From: Vagococcus carniphilus
GTDB taxonomy: Bacteria; Bacillota; Bacilli; Lactobacillales; Vagococcaceae
DNA: 64,000 nt
Assembly: GCF_014397115.1 (NCBI RefSeq)
Contig: NZ_CP060720.1
Span: 2,868,001 to 2,932,000 of the forward strand
Reading direction: 5' to 3'
Positions within the stretch are counted from its first letter, which is position 1. Every line of letters starts with the position of its first letter. Positions 16,753 to 25,962 of the stretch are shown here, piece after piece. The notes beneath the pieces are model-generated. The model searched no databases, was not told the origin of the DNA, and saw only the letters and a list, made by a program, of their open reading frames with translations. A program made the translations under genes and the position numbers.

Positions 16753-17370
16753 TTACTTAATTATTTTTTTTAATTCTGATAACAATGGTTCATAACTTAC
16801 TTTCGTATAATCAGTAACATCTATTTCGTAAATGGTACCTAATTCAAATTGATCATATTTTCTATCCGTAATTATCTGATAAAACTCTTCTTTAGTTATG
16901 TGGTTTGAAGCATTGTTCATATCATCCAGAGTATCACCATAATGATATTTCTCCATGACATAACTTAAATGTCTACTTTGATCACGATCTCTTAAGTACC
17001 TTCTTTCCCATAGAGTTTCAAAATCAGCTACTAACCGTATTGTTATGATTTTATAGTCATAGATTTCCGCAAGATTCTTCAATTTGTCCTTTTGCTTATG
17101 ACTAAAAGGATATTCAGTTGCAACAACTTTTTTCCCTGCCTCCATATATAAATCTAAAGCTTTATAATAAAACGGCCATACTTTTTCTTTTTCTTGATTT
17201 TCTCGTTCTTTTAAATTATTAAAGCCAATATTTTCAGCATAATAAACTTTTATCTCATCCGGTGTTATTATATACATGTCTTCAAACGTTTTCTTTAATA
17301 AATCCATTAAATATGATTTTCCCGTTCCTGGGCTACCTGCTAGTAAAATTAAAAATTTTTCTTTTTTCAT
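16753..17370 (-). CDS. P-loop kinase of the PTS/aldolase operon
   Basis: A 205-residue P-loop NTPase. Walker A is AGSPGTGKS (about residues 11-19). ITPDEIKVYY follows as the acidic strand end of a nucleoside/shikimate/zeta-toxin-like kinase. VVATEYPFSHKQ is the Walker B-like strand, and a lid rich in basic residues is present (LWERRYLRDRDQSRHLS). It is not a PfkB or GHMP sugar kinase. The start overlaps the aldolase stop by one base (TAATG), so the two are tightly coupled. I infer that it phosphorylates the PTS-imported sugar phosphate, or a derivative, before aldol cleavage; the substrate is unknown. Confidence 0.75.
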   Translation of the reverse strand: MKKEKFLILLAGSPGTGKSYLMDLLKKTFEDMYIITPDEIKVYYAENIGFNNLKERENQEKEKVWPFYYKALDLYMEAGKKVVATEYPFSHKQKDKLKNLAEIYDYKIITIRLVADFETLWERRYLRDRDQSRHLSYVMEKYHYGDTLDDMNNASNHITKEEFYQIITDRKYDQFELGTIYEIDVTDYTKVSYEPLLSELKKIIK

Positions 17371-18233
17371 TACTTTAAATTAGCTACAGAGTCCAGATTT
17401 AAAAATAGTTTAATTTTGTGTTTAATAACCTCATCGGCAGCATTGTTAGCAGGAATAACATTATGTCTCAATGATTTATTAACTTCTGTCGCTCCAAAAG
17501 TTTCTTTAGCCGTTTTAGTCCAATTAACTAATAATTCTGTTCCTACATTAAACTTACGAATACCATTATTAATTAATTCTGGGTAATCTTCTTCTTTAAC
17601 ACCTGTTCCACCATGAATAACAAGCGGGACATCTACTACACTGTTTATCTCTTTTAAAAGTGGGATATTAACATCTGTTTTAGACTTAAATTGCCCATGA
17701 TTAGTTCCTATTGCAATCGCTAATGCATCAACTCCTGTTGCACGAACAAATTCTACAGCATCTTCTGGCTTAGTATAGATTTTATCATCTTCAGCAACAT
17801 GAATGCCTTCTTCTGTTCCACCGATTGTACCTAACTCTCCTTCAACAGATACTCCATGAGCATGTGCATATTCAACGACTGCCTTAGTTTTTAAAATATT
17901 TTCTTTAAACGGTAAATGAGACCCATCATACATTACAGACGTATAACCAGCATCAATAGCTGCCTTTATTTCATCAAAATCTCTTGCATGATCTAAATGA
18001 AGAACTGCGTCTACCATCTCTTCATTAGCAATTGTTTTTACTGTGTTAACTAAAACGTTATATCCAATATATTTAGCTGTATCGATACTTGTTTGAATAA
18101 TGATTGGTGCTCCCATTTCTTTTGCTGCTCTTAACATACCTGGCAACATTTCTAAGTTATGAGTATTAAATGCTCCTACTGTAAAATTTAATTCTTCAGC
18201 TTCTTGAGTTACTTCTTTTAATGTTTTATACAC
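17370..18233 (-). CDS. Class II ketose-bisphosphate aldolase (FbaA/GatY/KbaY family)
   Basis: A 287-residue zinc-dependent aldolase with all class II features: HLDHA with catalytic Asp81 and zinc ligand His82, VEGELGTIGG (about 130-139), IGTNHG with zinc ligand His179, VIHGGTG with zinc ligand His207, and the phosphate-binding KFNVGTEL loop (about 227-234). It splits a ketose 1,6-bisphosphate into dihydroxyacetone phosphate and an aldehyde. The context (ascorbate-type PTS plus a kinase, no glycolytic neighbours) points to a dedicated catabolic aldolase of the GatY/KbaY type, not the housekeeping enzyme. The exact ketose cannot be told. Confidence 0.92.
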   Translation of the reverse strand: MYKTLKEVTQEAEELNFTVGAFNTHNLEMLPGMLRAAKEMGAPIIIQTSIDTAKYIGYNVLVNTVKTIANEEMVDAVLHLDHARDFDEIKAAIDAGYTSVMYDGSHLPFKENILKTKAVVEYAHAHGVSVEGELGTIGGTEEGIHVAEDDKIYTKPEDAVEFVRATGVDALAIAIGTNHGQFKSKTDVNIPLLKEINSVVDVPLVIHGGTGVKEEDYPELINNGIRKFNVGTELLVNWTKTAKETFGATEVNKSLRHNVIPANNAADEVIKHKIKLFLNLDSVANLK

Positions 18234-18264
18234 GTTTATATTCCTACTTTCTCTTATAATTGTA

Positions 18265-18660
18265 TTATCTACTTAGTGTTACTTTTTTAGCAATTTGCCT
18301 CATCTCATCCATCTTATCCATATAAAAATCTATTCCCGCATCATTTCCTTCTTTAGCTGCCATAGCTCTCTTAGCATTATATAAACTCATCAATTTTTTA
18401 TAACCGTCACCTATTGATAATTTATAATCTAAACTTTTTTCTAAAGATAAAATAGCATCATCTATTCTATCTACTTCAGATTGAATTAAACCAATTTGCT
18501 CATACATTTCAGCTTTCGTTTCATTATTATCATCTGAAATTTCCTTAACCTCAGTTATTAATTTCTCTAATTTCATATCTAATTCTGCAATTTCTTCTTC
18601 TGTTAGTTTAGACTCTACAACACTTTCTTTATTTTTCTTTTTTTTCATAAAATTAAACAT
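18265..18660 (-). CDS. Coiled-coil cytosolic protein of the PTS operon, unknown
   Basis: A 131-residue, very charged protein. Its N-terminus is basic (MFNFMKKKKNKES) and the rest is almost entirely helical, with heptads (LTEEEIAELDMKLEKLITEVKEI, IGLIQSEVDRIDDAILSLEKSLDYKL) and a tetratricopeptide-like tail (YKKLMSLYNAKRAMAAKEGNDAGIDFYMDKMDEM). It has no enzyme motif. Its place between the EIIC and aldolase genes suggests an accessory role for the transporter or pathway. The GTG at 18672 is in frame, but AAGGTG is better spaced for the ATG at 18660. Confidence 0.7.
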   Translation of the reverse strand: MFNFMKKKKNKESVVESKLTEEEIAELDMKLEKLITEVKEISDDNNETKAEMYEQIGLIQSEVDRIDDAILSLEKSLDYKLSIGDGYKKLMSLYNAKRAMAAKEGNDAGIDFYMDKMDEMRQIAKKVTLSR

Positions 18661-18678
18661 AATATTTATCACACCTTA

Positions 18679-19968
18679 CTAAAATCTTTTTAGAATTGGA
18701 CCAAATACCCAAGCATATAACAACGCTACTGCAACAGTATCAACATCTGTTGCTGTTGCATTTACAAATCCCATACCATTGAAAATAGTAACTAATAATG
18801 CAGGAAGTAGAGTAATAAAGAATCCGTGTGCAATTCCACCAATAATGGCACCTCTTCTTCCTCCTACAGCGTTACCAAAAATACCTGCTGTTCCACCTGC
18901 AAAAAAGTTAGTTAACATACCTGGTAAAATCATTGCCAATCCGAATTTTGGTAAAGTAAACATAGCAATTACCGTACCAATTGTTGTTGTTATAAATCCT
19001 AAAATCACTGCATTTGGACTATAAGAGAAAAATACCGGACAATCTAATGCTGGAATAGCATCTGGAACTAATTTCATGGCAATACCTCTAAACGCAGGTA
19101 CAATTTCTCCCAATAGTAAGCGAACACCTGATAGTAATACATAAACACCTACTACAAACTGTATAGATTGCATAAAAGCAAACATGACATAGTGTTGATC
19201 CCCGGATAATGTTGATGCAAATTCTTGACCAGCAAAAAGAGCTGTTATTATGTACAATGGAACCATTACTACCATTACTGATAAATACGTATCTTGTAAA
19301 AATTCAAATCCTTTTGGTAACTTCATATCTTCAATAGATTTTTTATTTTCACCACGTTCACCAGTCAACCACGCAACACCTGCTTCAAACAAATAGCCAA
19401 TTGTACAAAAATGTCCTAACGCGATATCATTTGAACCAGTGATTTTTCTAATGATAGGTTGAGCTATTGCTGGCATTGCAACAGCAAATACACCTCCAAC
19501 AAAACCACCTATTATGATTAATGGTAAACCTCGCAAACCAACAAAAAATCCAAATACAGTAGTCATGGTAGCCATCCAGAGAATTGCTTGACCAGTTAAG
19601 AATATGTATTTCCATTTAGTAAATCTCGCAATTAAAATATTAAAAATAAAAATCGCCAAGAATGTTAAAGCGATATCCCTTCCTAAACCTAACTCATTCA
19701 TAGCTTGGCCATTAATTGCCTCAATAGAAGGTATAATACCTTGCATATGAAATCCTTCAGTGAATATCTCTCCAAAATAAGTTAAACTACCAACAATGAT
19801 ACTAGAGCCAGCACTAAGCACTTGAAATCCTAATAGCGTTTTCAATGAACCTGAAATAACTTGCCCAACTGATTTTTTTTGAAGAATTAAACCTAACATT
19901 GCTATTAAAGCAATTGTTATAGATGCCTGAGTTAGTATGTTATCTATAATAAAATTTATAACTGACAT
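18679..19968 (-). CDS. PTS EIIC permease, ascorbate (UlaA/SgaT) family
   Basis: A 429-residue membrane protein of the L-ascorbate PTS class. It is hydrophobic throughout and shows the characteristic N-terminal LGLILQKKSVGQVISGSLKTLLGFQVLSAGSSIIVGSL, then IARFTKWKYIFLTGQAILWMA. The conserved central and C-terminal blocks are DIALGHFCTIGYL and DCPVFFSYSPNAVILGF. It moves the sugar across the membrane with concomitant phosphorylation. The partner EIIB gene lies 21 bases upstream. The substrate may be ascorbate or another acidic or rare sugar; the downstream aldolase is not the ascorbate (Ula) pathway, which argues for something else. Confidence 0.92.
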   Translation of the reverse strand: MSVINFIIDNILTQASITIALIAMLGLILQKKSVGQVISGSLKTLLGFQVLSAGSSIIVGSLTYFGEIFTEGFHMQGIIPSIEAINGQAMNELGLGRDIALTFLAIFIFNILIARFTKWKYIFLTGQAILWMATMTTVFGFFVGLRGLPLIIIGGFVGGVFAVAMPAIAQPIIRKITGSNDIALGHFCTIGYLFEAGVAWLTGERGENKKSIEDMKLPKGFEFLQDTYLSVMVVMVPLYIITALFAGQEFASTLSGDQHYVMFAFMQSIQFVVGVYVLLSGVRLLLGEIVPAFRGIAMKLVPDAIPALDCPVFFSYSPNAVILGFITTTIGTVIAMFTLPKFGLAMILPGMLTNFFAGGTAGIFGNAVGGRRGAIIGGIAHGFFITLLPALLVTIFNGMGFVNATATDVDTVAVALLYAWVFGPILKRF

Positions 19969-19989
19969 AATGACATTTCTCCTTTTATT

Positions 19990-20292
19990 TTAAATTATTC
20001 CTTTTTCTTGTAGAACAGGTGTTAATTTTTCCTCAATTTCAACTTTTGACACAATATTTTTAAGATAGACAATTGACGTACCTGAATCTAAACTATATTT
20101 TTCAAATTGACTTCTGAAATTTTCTGCAGTAATAATAATATCTGTTTTCACTGAAGCTGCTGTTGAAATATCTACATGATCTAAATTCGCCTCCACTCCT
20201 AATTTATTTAAAACATCCTCTGCTGACATTTGGGCAGCAAAACTACTCCCTAAGCCTGCTCCACATACAAATAAAATATTGATTTTTTTCAT
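19990..20292 (-). CDS. PTS EIIB component, ascorbate/galactitol type
   Basis: A 100-residue cytosolic phosphocarrier with the P-loop FVCGAGLGSS in which Cys10 is the phosphorylated residue, then the Rossmann-like pattern ending in DIIITAENF. It takes phosphate from an EIIA and passes it to the incoming sugar on EIIC. The EIIA needed is not a separate gene but the C-terminal domain of the regulator just upstream (17-base gap). Confidence 0.93.
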   Translation of the reverse strand: MKKINILFVCGAGLGSSFAAQMSAEDVLNKLGVEANLDHVDISTAASVKTDIIITAENFRSQFEKYSLDSGTSIVYLKNIVSKVEIEEKLTPVLQEKGII

Positions 20293-20309
20293 TTTTATCT
20301 CTCCCTTAT

Positions 20310-22409
20310 TTAATTGTTTAAATTTTCTTCAAATAATATGTTTTTAAAATCTTCTTTTGAATCAGTTGCTGCCAATTTTTCCAATCTCGTTTCATCATTA
20401 ATTAATGAAACCAATTCTTTCATAATATTCAAATGTGAATAAGAATCAGTTGCTGCTAAACAAAAAACAAGTTTTACAGGATCCATCTCCTCATTACCAA
20501 ATTCAATTGGGTTTGCTAATTTTAAAACACTTATTCCTAAACTATTAGCACCATCTTCTGGCCTTGCATGCGCCAAAGCTAAATGTTTTCCTATAACAAT
20601 GTACGGACCATGCTCTTTAACTGAATTAATCATTGCATCTACATAATTTGGTGCGATAACTTCTTCTTCTAACAAAGGTTGAGATACCATTGTTATTGAA
20701 TCTTCCCAACTATTAACAACTCCATTCATAATAATATTGTTATCTTTTAACTTATCCTTTAGCATTGGTTGAATCTCCTCTAAATTTATTTTTAAGCTGT
20801 TATTTCTAAATAATTCTTTTAAATAATTATAATCAGCTACATTAACTGTTTGATTATTTCTATTAATTACAGAAATGATTTCATTAAACATTTCTGTATA
20901 ATCACTGTTATTTATTTTTAATCTACCAAATTGATTGTTATCCATTAAAAACTCTTTAATCGGGACCAAGTTATCTTCAGTAATCACTGGATCTACAACC
21001 AGTAAAGGTTTATCCCTAACCTCTATTGGATAAGTTGAAAATACTAAATCAGCATCTAATTTATTTATCAAAAACAAATCCTGTGAGCCAATAACAGCTA
21101 CAACATCAATTTCAGGAAACCATTTCCTTAAACTTGCGGCCAATAAATTACTTGTTGCTATACCATGGTTACAAACAACGACACTTTTGAATATTAACGA
21201 ACTTTCTTCTCTTAAATGCATATAAACTGTCGAAAAATGAATTGCTAGAAACGATACTTCACTCTCCAATATTTCAACTTCAATTAAACTTTCAATTTGT
21301 GGGACAAAATCTTCTACTGCTTTATAGATTTCACTATAGTTATTTTTAATACTTTCTAGTATCGGATTGAAAACTTGAACACCACTTTTTACTCTTGATA
21401 TCATAGATGAAACATGATTATACAAAGATTCATATAATTTTTCTTCTTTTTTATGAAAAGGTATTCCCGTTACCTCTTCTACATATTTCATCAATCCAAT
21501 CGTTATTATTTGTGTATTTACCCAATTGATAGAATTATCTAAACTTTCAGTATTCAATGACATTATTATGAACTTTAAATAGTTACTCTCTATCTGATTT
21601 ACTTCTAGTTCAAACGATTCAATGACCAGTAAGATGTATTCCTCTATCTCATTATTTTGATTAGATTCTTCCATTTTTTCCAAACTCATCGAACCAACAG
21701 AATTTCCTTTTCTTAATCTATACACCCAAATTAATGTGAATAATAAAATTTGTTTCTTATACATTTCGTCATCCATGTTTTTGAAGAATTCTTTTAGAAT
21801 ATTCAATAGCATTTCAAATTCTTCATCATCAATATACTTAGTTAAAATTTGCTGATTTATGGATAATTGTGCTCTTGTTTTTCTTGTTAATTCGACTGTT
21901 CCTATTTCTTTATTAATAAAATCAAACAGCATCATTCTTATCGAACGCTCTGAACCTTCAAAAATACACCCATGTTTACCATTACTAATAATTTCAATAT
22001 CATATTTAGACAATTTCTTTCGTAATTTACGCATGTCATCATCCATAGTACTTTTTGAAACTAAATATTCTTTTTCTTTTTTGTTTAAAAAAATAGGTTC
22101 TTGAGAAAACGCTATAGATAACAACAAATCTAATTCTCTTTCTTCTTTTTCTAGAAAAAAGTAGCCATCTAAAAAAATATTTTTTACTATTTCATTTTTT
22201 TCCTCTAGCGAAACCTCTATGAACACTCCCTTACCTCTAATATTTTTAATTAGTCCATAATTCAATGTTTCTAAATACTCATTCGCTTCACCTATCAAAT
22301 TTTGAATTGTCCTTGTACTCACATTAAAATATTCACTTAAACTCTTTATGCTAATTGGATATGAACTAGACAATATTTTTTTTAAAAGTTTTATTGTTCT
22401 TACTTTCAT
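20310..22409 (-). CDS. PRD-containing transcriptional regulator with EIIB-like and EIIA domains (MtlR/LicR type)
   Basis: A 699-residue multidomain regulator. It has N-terminal helix-turn-helices (LKKILSSSYPISIKSLSEYFNVSTRTIQNLI), then two PTS regulation domains (the second contains FLAIHFSTVYMHL). An EIIB-like domain follows (VVCNHGIATSNLLAASL) and a C-terminal EIIA type 2 domain with phosphorylatable His614 in ALAHARP. Phosphorylation at the PRDs, the EIIB Cys and the EIIA His tunes DNA binding to sugar and glucose supply. It probably also supplies the only EIIA for this transporter. AAAGGGGA lies 9 bases before the ATG at 22409, better than the ATG at 22451. It leads the operon and likely activates it. 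Confidence 0.9.
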   Translation of the reverse strand: MKVRTIKLLKKILSSSYPISIKSLSEYFNVSTRTIQNLIGEANEYLETLNYGLIKNIRGKGVFIEVSLEEKNEIVKNIFLDGYFFLEKEERELDLLLSIAFSQEPIFLNKKEKEYLVSKSTMDDDMRKLRKKLSKYDIEIISNGKHGCIFEGSERSIRMMLFDFINKEIGTVELTRKTRAQLSINQQILTKYIDDEEFEMLLNILKEFFKNMDDEMYKKQILLFTLIWVYRLRKGNSVGSMSLEKMEESNQNNEIEEYILLVIESFELEVNQIESNYLKFIIMSLNTESLDNSINWVNTQIITIGLMKYVEEVTGIPFHKKEEKLYESLYNHVSSMISRVKSGVQVFNPILESIKNNYSEIYKAVEDFVPQIESLIEVEILESEVSFLAIHFSTVYMHLREESSLIFKSVVVCNHGIATSNLLAASLRKWFPEIDVVAVIGSQDLFLINKLDADLVFSTYPIEVRDKPLLVVDPVITEDNLVPIKEFLMDNNQFGRLKINNSDYTEMFNEIISVINRNNQTVNVADYNYLKELFRNNSLKINLEEIQPMLKDKLKDNNIIMNGVVNSWEDSITMVSQPLLEEEVIAPNYVDAMINSVKEHGPYIVIGKHLALAHARPEDGANSLGISVLKLANPIEFGNEEMDPVKLVFCLAATDSYSHLNIMKELVSLINDETRLEKLAATDSKEDFKNILFEENLNN

Positions 22410-22540
22410 AATAACTATCCCCTTTCCTTGATTATATGATTGCGTTTTCAAAAAAAAAAGTACATATCCTTTCCTTAACTACTGGAAAAAATATGCACAC
22501 TGATATTAATTATCTATTTTTTCTATTGCTTTTACAAGTT

Positions 22541-22867
22541 TCACCTATTCCTTCTTCTCTTCTTATTATTCTCTAAACAAGCTTCCACTGGATACTTAAC
22601 AGCATTTTTTACCAGCTTCTCTGCAATTATATCATCAATATCTAAGTTTAAATTATCAGCCATCATATAAGAATAAATTAGAACATCTGCTAATTCTTCT
22701 TTAATATGCTCTAAATCCTCATTTCCTTCTTCTGGTGTTCTCCATTGGTATATTTCTAGAAGTTCACTTGCTTCTAATGAAATAGATAAAGCTAAATCTT
22801 TTTCGTTATGAAACTGTCGCCAGTCCCGTTCTTCTCTGAATTGTTTTACTTTAGACATACTGTCCAT
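22541..22867 (-). CDS. MazG-type nucleotide pyrophosphohydrolase
   Basis: A 108-residue all-alpha NTP pyrophosphatase of the MazG/RS21-C6 (iMazG-like) group. The Mg-binding signature is visible as SLEASELLEIYQW followed by KEELADVLIYSYMMADNL. Such enzymes hydrolyse non-canonical or excess (d)NTPs to NMP and pyrophosphate. The C-terminus is unusually basic (NNKKRRRNR). AGGAGG lies 6 bases before the ATG. It is a single minus-strand gene, divergent from the deacetylase. Confidence 0.88.
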   Translation of the reverse strand: MDSMSKVKQFREERDWRQFHNEKDLALSISLEASELLEIYQWRTPEEGNEDLEHIKEELADVLIYSYMMADNLNLDIDDIIAEKLVKNAVKYPVEACLENNKKRRRNR

Positions 22868-22971
22868 ATTATCCCTCCTGACAGTCTATATTGTATCATT
22901 ATTTTTTAGATATAATTCACCATAATTGTTATAATATAATTGTACATATCATAAAAAGGAGGATCATAGAA

Positions 22972-25740
22972 ATGAAAAAGAATTGGTTTAGTTTTCTAAT
23001 TGTTGGTAGCATGTTAGGAATCATGGGAACAATTGCGCTTGCTGAAGATTCAAGCGACGTAGTTTCCTCAAATATCATTAGTAGTAGTGACATTCAAAGT
23101 ATCACATCTAGTAGTACTAGTGAGGAAGTGATGACTGCTTCATCAGCAGAAACCACTAAAAATACAGAGGAAATGCCTTTAAAAAATCTTCAAACAATAG
23201 ATAGCATTCAACATTTTTATCCTGAGCAATATGGTGTTCTCTCAAAAGGCGAAACCTTCTATTATGAAACGGCTGAGGATGCAAAAGATGGTACGAATCC
23301 AAAAGAAATAGATAACCTTACTAGCAGACTAGTTAAAATTGTCGATTTGTATACATTGGATAATCAGTCGATTTATCATTTTTTCAGTGATTCTGACCAA
23401 GAAGGTTTTATCGAAATCAATAAAATTGATCGAACTGAATCAAAAAAATTCGTTACAATAACAGATAAAACGCCTAACATAGCAGTTTATAAAGATATGA
23501 AACTGGAAGATAAAGTAGACGAGTCATTAGTTAAAAATAAAACGTTGAAGGTTCAAGAAGAATTTACGATTAATGAAGATACTTATTTTTCTTTAGTTGG
23601 AACTGAGAATAAGATAATTGGCTTTATTAATAAAAAAGAGGCTAGTGAAACTGAAAATGCACAAGGAGCTTATCAATCTCTAGGTAGTTATCTCAATATT
23701 TCTGAAAAAAATAAAGATGTCTATCAAAACTTTGAGTTCGATAAGAAAAATAATACATCTAATTTACTCAATCAAACGTTTTTAGCTAAAGGAATTTATT
23801 ACCATTCAAATGGTGAAAATTATCTTTCAGTTTTTAACCAAAAGAACAAATGGATAGGTTACATCAATCAAAAAGATGTTAACTTAACACCTAATAAACA
23901 AGGTAATTATCAAGCATATGGAAAATACGTTACTTTAACAAAGAAAAATTATGATATTTGGGGAAATTTTGCATGGAAATCAAAAGCCAAAGCTGGTAAA
24001 TATGCCAATCAAACTCTAATCGCTAAAGGTATTTACTATCATTTTAATGGTGAAAAGTACCTATCCTTATATGACAATAAAGACAATTGGCTTGGTTATA
24101 TCAACGCTAATGGCACTACTATAGCTGAAGGTGCTCAAGGTAGTTACTATTCTTACAATAAATTTGTCACTATCAAAAGTAAAAACTACGATTTTTGGAA
24201 TAGTTTCAAATGGAGTAAACGTGGGTCAAGTTCAAGTGTCGTTAATCAAACTTTTAAGGCCCGTGGTATCTACTATCACTTTAACGGCAGTAAGTACCTA
24301 AGTGTTTATGATAACAAAGGTAAATGGTTAGGATACATTAACCAAAACGCTGCATCAGTTGCTAAAGGTCCTCAAGGAAGTTATCAAAACTTTAACAAGT
24401 ATGTTTCTGTGACAACAAGTAATTATTCGATTTGGCAAAACTTTGATTGGAAGAAAAAGAGTTCGACTAAAAATTATCGTAACCAAACGCTTCATGCCAA
24501 AGGAATCTATCGTCATTACAATGGCGAAGCCTACTACTCACTTTACAATAATAAAAATCAATGGCTTGGTTATGTCAACAAAAATGGAGTAACACTAGCT
24601 GAAGGACGTCAAGGGATCTATCATTCTTACTGGAAAAACGTTACTTTCTCATCTAGTAATTACCCTATTTGGCGAGATTTCAGTTGGAAAAAACAAAATA
24701 CTTCTTTCAAAGTAAGTGGAAAAACACTTAAGGCTCGCGGTATTTATTATCATTTTAACGGCTCAAGTTACTATACTGTCTATAACGGTAATACGTGGGT
24801 TGGGTATATTAATGTGAACGCTGCTCAAAATTACGATATGAATAAATTAATTCCTAATACAGAAAGTTTACTTGCAGTTCACCAAATTACGCAACAAAAG
24901 ATACTTGATTCAACTAATCGACCAAGTTCAATTATTGATAAGGTTTTAAGTATGCCAACAATCAGCCGAAATCAAATCACTTTTAGAGATAACCACTTTG
25001 TTGTCTCCCTAAAAGGACGTGGTCTAGGAATGGATAGCGTTAAATTAACGGCTAAAGAAATCGCTCCTGGAGTTAATTATCGTTTACTACCAGCTGATCA
25101 GATTAAAGGAGCTATTCCTAAACTTAAAGGAAACCAAAAATATATCGCTTTAACTTTTGACGATGGACCAAATCCTTATACAACGCCTCAACTGCTCAAT
25201 ATCTTGAAGCAAAAGAAAGTCAAAGCAAGTTTCTTTATGGTAGGAAATGCTGTTAATGCCAATCCAAATGTTGCCAAACGTGTTGCTAATGAAGGTCATC
25301 AAATTGGTAGCCATAGTTATTCTCATCCACAATTGACAGGTCTTTCAACCAATCAAATCCAACAGGAAATGAGAGCAACTGACAAAGCAATTTATTACGC
25401 AACTGGTAAGTTACCAAAAACCTTTAGACCACCTTACGGAGCAATCAACCGCTACGTTTCAAATGTTGTTTCAAAACCAGCAATTATGTGGAGTATTGAC
25501 ACGAGAGATTGGGAATCAAGAAATCCATATATGATTAACAATGTAGTGAATAACAATCATCATAGCGGAGCAATTATTTTACTCCATGATATTCACCAAC
25601 CGTCTGTTAACTCAGTGTCGCAAATGATTGATAACCTAAGACAAAAAGGCTATCAATTTGTAACAATTGATGAATTATATGAAATGGGAGAACGCCCATT
25701 AAATGGCTATTTCAGTCAATACCGTTCAGTGAGATATTAA
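22972..25740 (+). CDS. Secreted polysaccharide deacetylase with five tandem GW/SH3-like wall-binding repeats
   Basis: A 922-residue exported protein. A signal peptide (MKKNWFSFLIVGSMLGIMGTIALAE) precedes a Ser/Thr-rich stretch, about 170 residues of diverged repeats, then five 79-residue repeats (DNA 23665-24840), each with AKGIYYHFNG...W(L/I)GYIN, resembling GW/DUF5776 SH3-like wall-binding modules. A linker precedes the C-terminal NodB domain with all motifs: LTFDDGP, GSHSYSHP, FRPPYGA, IDTRDW and LLHDI. It probably removes N-acetyl groups from peptidoglycan or another wall glycan, giving lysozyme resistance (PgdA-like). The long in-frame extension to 22891 is ignored because AAAAGGAGG precedes the ATG at 22972. 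Confidence 0.9.
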   Translation: MKKNWFSFLIVGSMLGIMGTIALAEDSSDVVSSNIISSSDIQSITSSSTSEEVMTASSAETTKNTEEMPLKNLQTIDSIQHFYPEQYGVLSKGETFYYETAEDAKDGTNPKEIDNLTSRLVKIVDLYTLDNQSIYHFFSDSDQEGFIEINKIDRTESKKFVTITDKTPNIAVYKDMKLEDKVDESLVKNKTLKVQEEFTINEDTYFSLVGTENKIIGFINKKEASETENAQGAYQSLGSYLNISEKNKDVYQNFEFDKKNNTSNLLNQTFLAKGIYYHSNGENYLSVFNQKNKWIGYINQKDVNLTPNKQGNYQAYGKYVTLTKKNYDIWGNFAWKSKAKAGKYANQTLIAKGIYYHFNGEKYLSLYDNKDNWLGYINANGTTIAEGAQGSYYSYNKFVTIKSKNYDFWNSFKWSKRGSSSSVVNQTFKARGIYYHFNGSKYLSVYDNKGKWLGYINQNAASVAKGPQGSYQNFNKYVSVTTSNYSIWQNFDWKKKSSTKNYRNQTLHAKGIYRHYNGEAYYSLYNNKNQWLGYVNKNGVTLAEGRQGIYHSYWKNVTFSSSNYPIWRDFSWKKQNTSFKVSGKTLKARGIYYHFNGSSYYTVYNGNTWVGYINVNAAQNYDMNKLIPNTESLLAVHQITQQKILDSTNRPSSIIDKVLSMPTISRNQITFRDNHFVVSLKGRGLGMDSVKLTAKEIAPGVNYRLLPADQIKGAIPKLKGNQKYIALTFDDGPNPYTTPQLLNILKQKKVKASFFMVGNAVNANPNVAKRVANEGHQIGSHSYSHPQLTGLSTNQIQQEMRATDKAIYYATGKLPKTFRPPYGAINRYVSNVVSKPAIMWSIDTRDWESRNPYMINNVVNNNHHSGAIILLHDIHQPSVNSVSQMIDNLRQKGYQFVTIDELYEMGERPLNGYFSQYRSVRY

Positions 25741-25743
25741 ACA

Positions 25744-25781
25744 AAAAGGGAGTGTGATTTTTTATATCACACTCCTTTTTT
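25744..25781 (+). terminator. Rho-independent terminator
   Basis: AAAAAGGGAGTGTGAT pairs with ATCACACTCCTTTTTT directly after the deacetylase stop. It is symmetric enough to serve the convergent small minus-strand gene too. Confidence 0.88.
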
Positions 25782-25782
25782 G

Positions 25783-25962
25783 TTACATAATATTATTATT
25801 TTCAGTTATCCGTTCTAACCGAACAACATGTTCTTCCATCTGATGTTGTTTTTGATTTAATCCATCTGTACTTGTTTCAATTTTAGACAATTGTTGGCTT
25901 ATTTCATCCATTTTTTTTAATGTATTCTCTAAACAAGTCAGTATTCTTTCGTCTGTTGTCAT
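25783..25962 (-). CDS. 59-residue coiled-coil protein coupled to the MFS gene
   Basis: The frame starts with ATG immediately after the MFS stop codon (TAAATG) and has GAGG 10 bases upstream inside the MFS coding end, so it should be translated by coupling. The product begins MTTDERILTCLENTLKKMDE and continues with regular heptads (ISQQLSKIETSTDGLNQKQHQMEEHVVRLERI), a SlyX-like short coiled-coil. It has no membrane segment. The function is unknown; the tight coupling suggests an accessory role for the transporter. Confidence 0.65.
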   Translation of the reverse strand: MTTDERILTCLENTLKKMDEISQQLSKIETSTDGLNQKQHQMEEHVVRLERITENNNIM

